This document shows positions 43,638 through 52,502 of a DNA stretch of 64,000 bases, piece after piece. This DNA is from JAJZKE01 sp963762395 (GTDB taxonomy: Bacteria; Patescibacteriota; Saccharimonadia; Saccharimonadales; UBA4665). The notes under the pieces were generated by a model. That model worked only from the letters and a program-made list of their open reading frames with translations. It ran no database searches and was not told the origin of the DNA. The stretch lies in assembly GCA_963762395.1 (NCBI GenBank), contig CAVXKL010000001.1, forward strand, positions 248,001 to 312,000, written 5' to 3'. Both the position numbers and the translations under genes were made by a program. Each line of letters starts with the position of its first letter. Position 1 is the first letter of the stretch.

Positions 43638-45083
43638 CTATGTCTTGTCCCATGAGTTATCGACCGGTTTACCTTCATCAAAGCCAGCTGGAGACTGTAT
43701 GCCAACTACGGCTTTTTTATAGAAAGTGTTTAGGTCAGTGGCTCCGCTGTAGGCAATTGCGCTTCTGAGACCGGCGACGATATAATCCAGCACATCTTCC
43801 GCACCAGGCCGCTCTTCGTCTATATATAATTTACTAGTGCTAATACCTTCTTCGAAGAATTCTTTCTTCATTTGATCAAACAGCGGTACATCCTTGATTC
43901 TAGCCTGAACGGCTCGACGGCTGGCCATCCCAAAATTCTCTTTGTAGAGACGGCCTGTTTCATCAATTAGGGTGTCTCCAACGCTCTCATAAGTAGCGGC
44001 CAGCATGGTGCCGATCATAACACTGCTGGCACCAGCGGCTAAAGCTAAAGCTACGTCACGAGGGTACCTTACGCCGCCATCGGCCCATACGTTAGCGCCA
44101 AGTTTTCGAGCAGCTGTAGCGCACTCCAGTACCGCGCTAAATTGCGGCCGGCCAACAGCTGTCATAATACGTGTGGTGCACATAGCTCCCGGACCTAAGC
44201 CAACCTTAACTATATTGGCGCCAGCTTTAATGAGATCACGAGTGGCCTCGGCAGTTACGACATTGCCGGCAACCAAAGGTACATCAGACGATACGGAACG
44301 GACCGCTTTGATGGCTTCGATCATTTTTTCCTGATGTCCATGAGCCGTATCGAGAACAAGAACGTCAACACCCATCTTCAGCAAGCGCTCTGCTTTTTCT
44401 TTAGGATCACCATTAACGCCAATTGCTACAGCGGTTAATAATTTACCCTTTTTACTTAAAGCGGGTTTATATATTTCTGATCTTAGCAGTCCTTTTTGGC
44501 TGACAATACCGGCTAACTTGCCATTCTTAATAACCGGAGCAATCGTGACATGCGACTTGTGTAATAAGTTAAAAATCTGATCCAGAGGCATGCCATAGGA
44601 AATGGTCACCGGATTTTTTGTCATGACGTAAGCAAGCTCCGTAAACCGATCATAACCAGCGCCGTCCTTATCGCTGAATATACCGACTGGTTCGTTTTTG
44701 CCATTTACTATAACTGCCAGGCCATGAGCTCGTTTGTACATAATATTCATTGCATCCATTATGGTGTTTGACGGACTAAGTACTACCGGGGTTTCATAAA
44801 CCGAATGCCGCTCTTTTATATATGACACGGTCCTAGCCACCAAGTCCAATGGTACGTATTGCGGTAAGACAGTCAGGCCGCCGCGCCGTGCCACTGTCTC
44901 CGACATACGTTTGCCGGACACTGCATTCATATTGGCAACCACTATAGGAATGGTAGTGCCTATGTCATCAACTGGTTTTATAGAGATATCAAAACGTGAC
45001 TTGAGATTACTCAGGTTGGGGGTTATAAAAACATCCCTATAGGTAAGGTCATACGAAGGTTGTTGTCCATTTAGAAACTGCAT
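43638..45083 (-). CDS. GuaB1-type IMP dehydrogenase-related protein (probable GMP reductase)
   Basis: This TIM-barrel enzyme carries a CBS-domain pair (about residues 95-205). The start MQFLNGQQPSYDLTYRDV, CBS placement, catalytic loop GPGAMCTTR and ending SPAGFDEGKP all follow actinobacterial GuaB1, for which GMP reductase activity has been reported, rather than true IMPDH. It would return GMP to IMP with NADPH. I place the start at the ATG at 45083, giving 481 residues as in relatives, with TAAAAT 4 nt upstream; a TTG at 45158 is an unlikely extension. The GuaB1 assignment rests on remembered family features. Confidence 0.85.
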   Translation of the reverse strand: MQFLNGQQPSYDLTYRDVFITPNLSNLKSRFDISIKPVDDIGTTIPIVVANMNAVSGKRMSETVARRGGLTVLPQYVPLDLVARTVSYIKERHSVYETPVVLSPSNTIMDAMNIMYKRAHGLAVIVNGKNEPVGIFSDKDGAGYDRFTELAYVMTKNPVTISYGMPLDQIFNLLHKSHVTIAPVIKNGKLAGIVSQKGLLRSEIYKPALSKKGKLLTAVAIGVNGDPKEKAERLLKMGVDVLVLDTAHGHQEKMIEAIKAVRSVSSDVPLVAGNVVTAEATRDLIKAGANIVKVGLGPGAMCTTRIMTAVGRPQFSAVLECATAARKLGANVWADGGVRYPRDVALALAAGASSVMIGTMLAATYESVGDTLIDETGRLYKENFGMASRRAVQARIKDVPLFDQMKKEFFEEGISTSKLYIDEERPGAEDVLDYIVAGLRSAIAYSGATDLNTFYKKAVVGIQSPAGFDEGKPVDNSWDKT

Positions 45084-45173
45084 ATTTATTTTAAAAGCTA
45101 AATGCTTTTTATCTCCCTTTGCAATCTCAATAGTAGGTAATATATCGTTAAAGTGCAAGAAATAATCTGGTAT

Positions 45174-46133
45174 TTATGTGTCCCAGCGAAAAGAGTTTCC
45201 AAAATGTCCGTATTGGGCGGTAACTTCAAATTGAGGCTTATTCAGTTCCAAAAACTTTATTATTCCCTTAGGCGAAAGGTCATAGCTTTTAACGTTTCTT
45301 TCTTTGCCGTCAATAGTTACAACCGCTTCAACGGGCTCAACTACGCCTATAGCATAGGCTAGCTGGCAATATACTTCGTGAGCCCTATAAGTCTTTAAAT
45401 AATCGACAGCTATTTTACGAGCCATATAGGCAGCCGAACGATCGACTTTAGTGGCATCCTTGCCGGAAAATGCTCCGCCGCCAATAGGGATACGCGGACC
45501 ATAACTGTCGATGGCAATCTTCCTGCCGGTTAGCCCGGTATCGGCATCAAAGCCTCCCATGTCCCAATCTCCAGCCGGGTTAGCAAATATATTAACTTTA
45601 GGGCTATGTGGCTGAGTATTAACCCAGGCACTAACCATATCCATAAGCTCTGCTTTTTTAGCATTCTGAAAGCTGGCAACAATGGCCGTTATTTTACTGT
45701 CAGAAGTAGTTATTTGGGTTTTGCCATCATAAGGGAACTTATCATATATAAAACGATTTAACGATCGGCTTAAATCAACTTCCAGGGGCATAAGGTTTTC
45801 AGTTTCGTTTGTGGCATAACCAACCATAATACCCTGATCGCCAGCGCCGCCAGTATCGACACTACCGGCAATCTCCGGGCTCTGATGAACAATACAAACT
45901 ATAACTTTATAGCTCTCATCAACAAACCTTCTGGCTAACTTTTCATAATCTATTTTGGCTTCTGTTGTAATCTCGCCAATTATTATCACTAGCTTATGGC
46001 CGCCAACTGTTTCTACAGCTACTCTGGAATTAGGGTCTACCTTAAGGGCAGCATCTAGAATACTATCGGATATCTGATCGCATATTTTATCTGGATGTTT
46101 AGGTGATACCGATTCAGCTGTTCTAAGGTTCAT
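45174..46133 (-). CDS. metK: S-adenosylmethionine synthetase, compact form
   Basis: This makes SAM from methionine and ATP. It shows the family signatures ESVSPKHPDKICDQISD, GGAGDQGIMVGYA and GGGAFSGKDATKVDRSAAY (in part). At 319 residues it is about 60-80 shorter than typical MetK: the N-terminal strand is trimmed and the second domain lacks its usual loops. Catalytic His, Lys and Asp positions appear kept. A SAM-I-clan riboswitch and an RBS-masking hairpin lie directly upstream. Confidence 0.93.
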   Translation of the reverse strand: MNLRTAESVSPKHPDKICDQISDSILDAALKVDPNSRVAVETVGGHKLVIIIGEITTEAKIDYEKLARRFVDESYKVIVCIVHQSPEIAGSVDTGGAGDQGIMVGYATNETENLMPLEVDLSRSLNRFIYDKFPYDGKTQITTSDSKITAIVASFQNAKKAELMDMVSAWVNTQPHSPKVNIFANPAGDWDMGGFDADTGLTGRKIAIDSYGPRIPIGGGAFSGKDATKVDRSAAYMARKIAVDYLKTYRAHEVYCQLAYAIGVVEPVEAVVTIDGKERNVKSYDLSPKGIIKFLELNKPQFEVTAQYGHFGNSFRWDT

Positions 46134-46135
46134 AT

Positions 46136-46171
46136 TAAAAAATCCTTTCTGCCAGATTTCGGAGAAAGGAT
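46136..46171 (-). promoter_or_regulatory. metK expression platform: RBS-masking/terminator hairpin
   Basis: On the minus strand ATCCTTTCT (46163-46171) pairs perfectly with AGAAAGGAT (46142-46150) over a 12-nt loop, and TTTTTT follows. The downstream arm contains the metK Shine-Dalgarno AAAGGA, 9 nt before the ATG. The element can thus act as an intrinsic terminator or hide the ribosome site. It sits just 3' of the aptamer. Confidence 0.8.
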
Positions 46172-46187
46172 ACGTCTAAAAAATATC

Positions 46188-46275
46188 TTTTCCGTCGATG
46201 GCGGACTAGATGGAGCACCCGTTCCATAACGGGTTGCTGGCAGGTCGTAGAGCTAGATCTCTCACTGCACTCTTT
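46188..46275 (-). ncRNA. SAM-I-clan riboswitch (SAM-I/IV-like) upstream of metK
   Basis: The minus-strand RNA has the conserved aptamer pieces: GCAACC followed by the hairpin CCCGTT-ATGG-AACGGG and then GGTGCT-CC, as in SAM-I and SAM-IV riboswitches. GAGAGATCTAGCTC and CTACGACCTGCC precede it, and a small TCCG-CCATCGA-CGGA hairpin follows. Its location before metK agrees. The subclass is uncertain; the short 5' part looks closer to the SAM-IV or SAM-I/IV variant. SAM binding should reduce metK expression. Confidence 0.78.
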
Positions 46276-46392
46276 ATATTTAAATTGTTAAAGCCAATAT
46301 AGTGTATCACAAAGAATACCAACATTAATGACAGACTTGATGTTCTACACTACATAGTTAAGCCAGTTATAATTAAGGCAGCTTAAGTGATT

Positions 46393-48084
46393 TTACGTTG
46401 TCTCTTCTTGATGTATATACTTGCCGCCACGAAGCCAGGAAGCTGCGGCTGCTATTAGGCAGGCCACTATTGCAAAACTTAGAACTATGACAAGACCATG
46501 CTTAAAAGGATTGCCTATTAGCTGAGGAAAGAAGCTTTTGGATATTAGCCTGGCCGCACTGGCATGGGGCAATTTACTAAGAACTTTCGTACCGAGAAGG
46601 CTTTTAAGAGGATTGTATCCCAAAAAGGCTGCGAATAAGTAACTAATCGGTGGAAGATGAGAAAGTTGAGTAGCAATGTGCACCGATACACCGTTAGCTG
46701 TCAGCCCGGCAAACATTGTCGAAGGAACCTTAGCGGTAAGCCCGACTATCATAAGACTGAAGAATATACCTATAGATAAAGGCATGCCTGAATTCTGAAA
46801 AGTAGCCCGCATACCCGAGGCTACACCTCTCGAATCAGCAGGTACGGAGTTCATTATGCCGGCAGTATTAGGTGACGAGAATAGACCGAAAGCCAGCCCG
46901 TTAAGCAGCAGTATCAGGGCGAAAGCCAGGTAAGGGAAATTAACCGGAAGAAGCATCATCAAGCTAAAGCTTATGGCCGCCAATATCATACCGCCGGTAG
47001 CAAAGGGCCTAGCACCGTATTTATCCGATAAATAACCGGACAGGGGACCGGCGATTAGAAAACCGGCAGTAGTAGGCAGCATGTAAATACCCGCCCAAAG
47101 AGGTGTTCGGGCAAAGGTGTAGCCATGAAGCGGCAGCCAGATGCCTTGCAGCCACATAATCAGCAGAAATTGTAAACCGCCCCGGCCAACAGCCGATAAC
47201 AGCCCGGCTATATTGCCGGCCGTAAAGGCCCGAATACGGAAAAGTTTTAAGTTAAACATAGGCTGTTTGACGTAATTTTCAATAATAACAAAGGCTATAA
47301 GCAGAACAATGCCGGACGTTATCATTCTAATAACAAACGGGTTGCCCCATCCCATAGAAGAGGAGCCGTAAGGGCTTATACCGTAAGTAATACCCACTAG
47401 AGCGGTGGTTAAACCAGCGGCAAATGCAATATTGCCCAGCCAATCAACTTTAGCTTTCTTAAAGACATCGATTTCTTTAAGCATCATATAGGACCAGGTG
47501 GCGCCTATCGCACCAATTGGCACGTTAAATAAAAATACCCAGCGCCAAGAAAACTGCGCCAGTATGCCGCCAACCAGAACCCCAATAAACGAGCCCGCCA
47601 TAGCCGAAACCTGGTTTATACCCAAGGCCATTCCTCTCTGGTCACTGGGAAAGGCATCAGTTAAAATAGCAGCCGAATTAGCCATTAGCAACGCCCCGCC
47701 AACTGCTTGTACCATCCGCATAATAATCAATTCCAGGGCGCCTCTGTCACCTTGGCTCCAGGTTAGTGCCGCGCCAAGTGCGCCCAGTGTAAAGATAACA
47801 AAACCTAAGTTATACATACGGACGCGTCCGAACATATCGCCAAGACGCCCAAGTGATACAACCAAGACAGCGGTAACGAGCATGTAGCCCATTAATATCC
47901 ATAGAAGATAAGAAAAACTACCGGCACTAAGCGGGTTAATATGAAGGCCCCGAAAAACAACGGGCAGGGCAATTATTAGGCTAGTACCGTTTATGGCGGC
48001 AATTAGCATGCCGAGAGTAGTATTGGATAAAGCTATCCATTTGTAGTGGACGTTTACCTTAATACCGCCTTTAAATTTGCTCAC
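46393..48084 (-). CDS. MFS multidrug/solute exporter (DHA2, 14-helix)
   Basis: This is a 563-residue major-facilitator protein with about 14 membrane helices. LGRLGDMFGRVRMYN is the loop 2-3 motif A. MNSVPADSRGVASGMRATFQNSG is the second-half motif typical of EmrB/QacA-type drug:H+ antiporters (quoted in part). The start is a GTG at 48084 with TATAGAGGA just upstream; an internal start would lose little. The substrate is unknown. A gap of about 40 nt separates it from the isochorismatase-like gene on the same strand, so they may be cotranscribed. Confidence 0.87.
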   Translation of the reverse strand: MSKFKGGIKVNVHYKWIALSNTTLGMLIAAINGTSLIIALPVVFRGLHINPLSAGSFSYLLWILMGYMLVTAVLVVSLGRLGDMFGRVRMYNLGFVIFTLGALGAALTWSQGDRGALELIIMRMVQAVGGALLMANSAAILTDAFPSDQRGMALGINQVSAMAGSFIGVLVGGILAQFSWRWVFLFNVPIGAIGATWSYMMLKEIDVFKKAKVDWLGNIAFAAGLTTALVGITYGISPYGSSSMGWGNPFVIRMITSGIVLLIAFVIIENYVKQPMFNLKLFRIRAFTAGNIAGLLSAVGRGGLQFLLIMWLQGIWLPLHGYTFARTPLWAGIYMLPTTAGFLIAGPLSGYLSDKYGARPFATGGMILAAISFSLMMLLPVNFPYLAFALILLLNGLAFGLFSSPNTAGIMNSVPADSRGVASGMRATFQNSGMPLSIGIFFSLMIVGLTAKVPSTMFAGLTANGVSVHIATQLSHLPPISYLFAAFLGYNPLKSLLGTKVLSKLPHASAARLISKSFFPQLIGNPFKHGLVIVLSFAIVACLIAAAASWLRGGKYIHQEETT

Positions 48085-48127
48085 TCCTCTATACCTGCGC
48101 CTTTCAACTCATATATATAACATTTAC

Positions 48128-48706
48128 TTAAAGTGCTGCTAGAATTTGCTCAGTCGATCGTACCCGGCTAATGCGAGGGAAGATATTGGTAATTGCAAAA
48201 GCATGAGATTCGCTAGAGGTGGCTGCCATGGCATCTTCAACTAATACTAAGGTGTAGTTTCTCTCGTAAGCATCTCGGGCTGTTGACTCAACACCAATAT
48301 TGGTTGATATGCCTCCCAGCACGATGGTTGTAATGCCGCGCCGGCGTAACTGCAGGTCCAGTTCGGTACCGTAAAAGGCGCCCCACTGATGCTTGGTGAT
48401 GACAAGATCGCCTTCCTTCGGCCCAAGTTCTTCGACTATAACGTCAAAACCTTTCGGCAGAGTGGTTGTTCCGACTAGAGGCATATCCGTTAGCTGCCGC
48501 AGGTTATCTTTGCCGTCGGTACTGCTAACTCTTACGAGTACTACCAGAGAACCACGTTCGCGAAAACGATCTGCCAGTTTGACAGCATTGGCAATTACTT
48601 CAGGCCCAGAGTGCGGAGCAGTTTCCCGGCCGGCAATGCCGTGCTGCAAATCAATAACTACCAGCGCCGTGCTCTTCGGATCTAATTTAAGTTGATCATC
48701 CATCAT
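48128..48706 (-). CDS. isochorismatase-like hydrolase lacking the nucleophilic cysteine
   Basis: This is a 192-residue Rossmann-like protein of the cysteine-hydrolase superfamily. LVVIDLQHGIAG supplies the Asp and TKHQWGAFYGT the Lys of the usual D-K-C triad. The cysteine position in GGISTNIGVESTARDA is glycine, so it cannot work as a cysteine amidohydrolase. Some family members naturally lack this cysteine (isochorismatase proper). AAGGAGGT precedes the start, where two ATGs are adjacent. Confidence 0.82.
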   Translation of the reverse strand: MMDDQLKLDPKSTALVVIDLQHGIAGRETAPHSGPEVIANAVKLADRFRERGSLVVLVRVSSTDGKDNLRQLTDMPLVGTTTLPKGFDVIVEELGPKEGDLVITKHQWGAFYGTELDLQLRRRGITTIVLGGISTNIGVESTARDAYERNYTLVLVEDAMAATSSESHAFAITNIFPRISRVRSTEQILAAL

Positions 48707-48800
48707 TTAACCTCCTTTTAATAAACTTTACCGGGGACATACACTAAGTATGTATATGACTCTCCCTGCCTTAATAACTAGTATACAAGAATCTGTAGTT

Positions 48801-49376
48801 CTATCTAAGTTTTAATAGAGTCTCGGCAAATATCGACAGGGCAATCAAAATCCAGAAAAAGATGTCTGCTCCGCTTGAAACTACTCGGCTTAGAACTTTT
48901 ACAAATTTCTTATCAACAGGCAGATTCTTATAATTTAATCTGACCCAAGCAGCATTAATTGTCAGAACGCCGGCGTAACAAAAGACGCATGGGATACATA
49001 TGCTATGAAGGTTATAAATACTTTGCCAGAAGAACCAATATCCAAAGCCGGCAAAAAAGACTGCTAGGAACTGATAAATATATCTTAAGTAAGAGATGAT
49101 GCTACCGCCAAACCAGGCAATAAGACCGGCTGATAGAGTAAGCGAGAAAAAGACAATACACATCATCGAATTCGGGAAACCAAAGACCGAACTTTGATGA
49201 GCATTGAGAACATTTGTACAGCTAAAAACGCTGTTTAAATTACAGGTTAAAGATACATGAGCGTTTTTGAGCAAAGATATTTTATTAACGGTATCAATAA
49301 AAGAGGCAACAAGGCCAACCGCTGCGCCGATAGACATAGTCCCATACAGTAATTTTTGTTTATCTTTCGGGCCCAT
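48801..49376 (-). CDS. VKOR-family disulfide-generating membrane protein
   Basis: This is a 191-residue vitamin K epoxide reductase homolog with about five helices. The redox cysteines are C45/C53 in TCNLNSVFSC and the quinone-side CIPC at C127-C130, with the conserved Ser62-Ser63 near SSVFGFPNS. It re-oxidises an exported DsbA-like protein using quinone. The fused thioredoxin domain of some homologs is absent. TATACT ends 8 nt before the ATG. Confidence 0.9.
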   Translation of the reverse strand: MGPKDKQKLLYGTMSIGAAVGLVASFIDTVNKISLLKNAHVSLTCNLNSVFSCTNVLNAHQSSVFGFPNSMMCIVFFSLTLSAGLIAWFGGSIISYLRYIYQFLAVFFAGFGYWFFWQSIYNLHSICIPCVFCYAGVLTINAAWVRLNYKNLPVDKKFVKVLSRVVSSGADIFFWILIALSIFAETLLKLR

Positions 49377-49456
49377 AATTATTTAGTATAGTTTCTTGCC
49401 GGAAATATTCAATATTTACTTCGGCCTAAAGATGTATTTTTGCTATAGTTTAGTTT

Positions 49457-49609
49457 ATGAATAGACTATGGCATGAGAAGAATAAGATGCCGATTAACGC
49501 TACCAAAAGCCAAAGAATAAAATGGCATCTTGAGCACCAAAAGCAGTGCAATTGTCGGCCGATACCAAAAAGTTTAGAGAAAGAGCTTAAAGGTAATCTC
49601 CTAAGATAA
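49457..49609 (+). CDS. 50-residue basic small protein with CxC
   Basis: ATG at 49457 to TAA at 49607-49609. The basic protein begins MNRLWHEKNKMP, has a KWHLEHQKQCNCRPIP core, and ends KELKGNLLR. The His/Cys cluster (WHLEHQKQCNC) might bind a metal. TATAGT ends 7 nt before the ATG, the same leaderless layout as its neighbours, which supports a real gene. It overlaps the 3' end of the convergent membrane-protein gene by 9 bp. Family unknown. Confidence 0.6.
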   Translation: MNRLWHEKNKMPINATKSQRIKWHLEHQKQCNCRPIPKSLEKELKGNLLR

Positions 49610-50647
49610 GGCGGTCAGATTTTTACCAGACGGAAGATATTTGCGGTAGAAATAAAAACCTGGGGGCAGCCCTATGATCAAATTTAATACTCTATAGACA
49701 ATAGTTGTTGAAAAGGCCAGGGCAAGAGGTGTGCCAAGCGCCACTAATGTTCCGGCCATACCAAGTTCGAATATCCCTGTACTGAAAAATACGCCGCCAA
49801 AAATACTAGCGATATTTGCAAAGAGATAGGCCATAATGACTACGCCAAGATTTTCGACTTTGCCAAAGGCTAAAAACGCCATATAGAACGTCATTATCTC
49901 TATAATTATGTAAATTATTGACCAGGCAAACGGCATAAGCATACGCCTTTTGTTACTGACCATGGCGTGGTAGCCTTTATAAAATTCATTAACAAAATCC
50001 TCTGTGACTTCCTCACTATGAAACTTCGGATAAATTCGCTTTACCGATTTAATTACAAACTTAACTATGCGTCTAAGTATTGATTCGTAATACACTAAAG
50101 CAAGGATACATATGGCAAATACGGTAATCCCGATAGCTGAGAATAAGGTAACCCTAACGATAGTGTGTCCGCTGTTAATACTTAAGTCCACTAAAATAAA
50201 TCCGACAGGTATCATCACCAGAACTGCCAGCGCGCTCAGCGCATAACGCATAAACTGTGACAGCACACTTTTACCACGGGGTACTTCGGGAGACAGGACC
50301 TGAGACAGATAGCCGGCGCCAGCTAAACCTAAGGAAGGCAAGATGTAATTAACAAAATTTGTGGCCAGTGCGCCCTGGAATAGTCTCGGCAGAGATATGT
50401 TATGCGAAAAAATGCGTAAAATAGACCGGTAATATAGGGCATTTACCCAATAGCTACCAACCTGGACTATTACAATCAAAAAGATAATATACCACCGTAA
50501 GCTGTCGAGCAGATGCCAAAAAGAGGAGAATTGGTGACGATTTAATAATATGACGAAAAATAACCCGATTAGCCCCAGCAGCGAGAATATACTGCGCAGT
50601 TTAATGTGGAATTTTCTTTCTTTCCAGCCTCTATAAACACCTATCAT
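49601..50647 (-). CDS. LPG-synthase-TM / UPF0104 family membrane protein
   Basis: This is a 348-residue protein with about eight membrane helices of the lysylphosphatidylglycerol-synthase transmembrane (AglD/UPF0104) family, seen in the GALATNFVNYILPSLGLAG and GVFFSTGIFELGMAGTL segments. It has no catalytic GNAT domain, so a lipid flippase-like role is likelier than lysyl transfer. TAAAAT ends 7 nt before the ATG. Confidence 0.8.
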   Translation of the reverse strand: MIGVYRGWKERKFHIKLRSIFSLLGLIGLFFVILLNRHQFSSFWHLLDSLRWYIIFLIVIVQVGSYWVNALYYRSILRIFSHNISLPRLFQGALATNFVNYILPSLGLAGAGYLSQVLSPEVPRGKSVLSQFMRYALSALAVLVMIPVGFILVDLSINSGHTIVRVTLFSAIGITVFAICILALVYYESILRRIVKFVIKSVKRIYPKFHSEEVTEDFVNEFYKGYHAMVSNKRRMLMPFAWSIIYIIIEIMTFYMAFLAFGKVENLGVVIMAYLFANIASIFGGVFFSTGIFELGMAGTLVALGTPLALAFSTTIVYRVLNLIIGLPPGFYFYRKYLPSGKNLTALS

Positions 50648-50705
50648 ACTCAGTATTTTATACTAATATACTCAACAGTTGCCTAAGAGTAGTCGGTGAA
50701 GACGC

Positions 50706-51008
50706 TTATTTGTTGTGCTCAGGATACTTAGACCAGGCTATTGCCAGGAGTACGCCAGTGATTAAGGCACCCAGCGCAACCAGCCCAAACGATCGAAGCA
50801 TATGGTGGTTAGCCCTCGGATGAGCAAGGTAGATAAGCAGGCCAGCAACAACAAAGTTCACCCAGCCCCAGACAACGTTAACCGCTGCTGATGAGCTTTT
50901 ACCAAAGGGTGTTTGGTGTTTCTGCCCAGTTATTCCCTTAACAAAATGAGGGATACCATTAGCGCCGACTAGTCCAGCAAAGAAGCTGTAAACATATAGT
51001 TGCCACAT
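50706..51008 (-). CDS. small membrane protein, unknown function
   Basis: This is a 100-residue protein with three hydrophobic segments (about 3-16, 43-60 and 74-92) and the polar GKSSSAAVNVVWGWVNF turn. It is conserved-looking but the family is unknown to me. TATAGT ends 8 nt before the ATG with no Shine-Dalgarno. Confidence 0.65.
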   Translation of the reverse strand: MWQLYVYSFFAGLVGANGIPHFVKGITGQKHQTPFGKSSSAAVNVVWGWVNFVVAGLLIYLAHPRANHHMLRSFGLVALGALITGVLLAIAWSKYPEHNK

Positions 51009-51065
51009 ACGTTAATACTATACTGATAGCGACAAAATGAAAAGCAGCCTGGACCAAGCGTTTAT

Positions 51066-52355
51066 TTAAATTAAATTGTTGACGTAGGCAACAAGGTCAT
51101 CAATTGCCACTTCTTGCTGAGTCGAATTAGCCAGGTCTTTAACTAGGACAATACCTTTTTGATGTTCAGCCTTACCATAGATTATGACTAAGTTAACCCC
51201 CATTTTATCGATTGATTCAAGCTGCTTGCCAAGCCTAGTTTCAGAATAGATTAGTTCGGTAGGGATATCAGCTTTTCTTAGCTTATGAGCTATGGCCAAT
51301 CTATCGGCGTCATACGTACTGTCTAAATTAGAAATATATATAGCGGTCTTAGTATGCTTAGTCTCACCAATATTTAGACTGGATAATCCTTCCATCAACC
51401 TATCCAGGCCAATAGATGTACCGACTGCCGGGCTGTCAGGTCCGCCCAGCTGCTTAATAAGGTTGTCGTAACGGCCGCCGCTACAGATACTGCCTAGTCC
51501 CTCATTGCCAACAATAAGAGTTTCATAAATTGTCGACGTATAGTAGTTAAGCCCCCGAGCGATTGTTGGATCAAATACGATGTTTTTTAGTTTTAGCGGT
51601 TTTAAGACGTTCATAATATTTTCCAGGCTTTCCAGGCCTTCGCTTGTTTTTTCGTTGTCCAGAAGCTTTAAGACACTATTAAAAGTTTGCTCGTTAGATA
51701 AAAAGTCACTGACAACTTTCTTGGCCTTAGATCCAAAAAGTTGTTCAATCTCTTTAGTCACTTGTCGGGAGCCAACCTTGCTAACCTTATCTATTATCGT
51801 TATAAACTTATAGAAGTCAGTTTCTTTGGTGATACCGGCACAGCTAGTCAGGCCATCGAGTATTCGGCGGTCATTAACTCTAATTTCTACCTCTAGTTTT
51901 AGAGCCCTAAAGACATCGTCCATCATAGCTATTACTTCAGCATCAGAAAGATAGCTATAGGTTCCGACTATATCGGCATCTATCTGAGTAAATTCTCTAT
52001 ACCGGCCAGCCTGGGGACTTTCACCGCGCCAGACATCGCCAATAATATAGCGTTTGTATGGTGAGGGCAGAGACTGGCCCTGCATAGCCATAAGCCTGGC
52101 TAGCGGGACTGTGTGGTCATAACGCAAGGCTAGGTGTCTTTTACCTCTGTCTTCAAAGTCATAAATTAGGGTTTTAGCTTCATCGCCATATTTGCCGTTT
52201 AATGTTTCAAACAGTTCAATAGCTGGAGTTTTAATGGGCATAAAACCATAAAGCTCATAAGTCGAGGTAATCGTGTCTAGGACTTTTTCTCGGGCTATCA
52301 TCTGAGCAGATAATAGATCCCTGAAACCAGATAAAGGTCCTTGTGCTTTAGCCAC
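51066..52355 (-). CDS. hisS: histidyl-tRNA synthetase
   Basis: This is a class II synthetase that charges tRNA-His. Motif 2 is GDVWRGESPQAGRYREF and motif 3 GTSIGLDRLMEGL. The histidine-binding ARGLNYYTSTIYE and CSGGRYDNL segments are present, and the anticodon-binding domain covers the last 90 or so residues. The 429-residue length is normal. It starts at GTG with AAGGAGG 7 nt upstream, a conventional Shine-Dalgarno start. Confidence 0.96.
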   Translation of the reverse strand: MAKAQGPLSGFRDLLSAQMIAREKVLDTITSTYELYGFMPIKTPAIELFETLNGKYGDEAKTLIYDFEDRGKRHLALRYDHTVPLARLMAMQGQSLPSPYKRYIIGDVWRGESPQAGRYREFTQIDADIVGTYSYLSDAEVIAMMDDVFRALKLEVEIRVNDRRILDGLTSCAGITKETDFYKFITIIDKVSKVGSRQVTKEIEQLFGSKAKKVVSDFLSNEQTFNSVLKLLDNEKTSEGLESLENIMNVLKPLKLKNIVFDPTIARGLNYYTSTIYETLIVGNEGLGSICSGGRYDNLIKQLGGPDSPAVGTSIGLDRLMEGLSSLNIGETKHTKTAIYISNLDSTYDADRLAIAHKLRKADIPTELIYSETRLGKQLESIDKMGVNLVIIYGKAEHQKGIVLVKDLANSTQQEVAIDDLVAYVNNLI

Positions 52356-52502
52356 TTTTACACCTCCTTAGTGATACCATCATCTGTTAGTATACAATAC
52401 CTTGCATATTGCCTAGTAGCACCCGGTAATCTTAACCTCTTTAGAGTATTTTTGGCATGAGGCATTTTGGAATATATGGGCTTTCAAGAATAGAATAAGA
52501 AC

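Noticed and set aside
45084..45158. TTG start for the GuaB1-type gene
   Set aside because: Relatives begin at MxFLNG, and a -10-like element sits immediately before the ATG at 45083.
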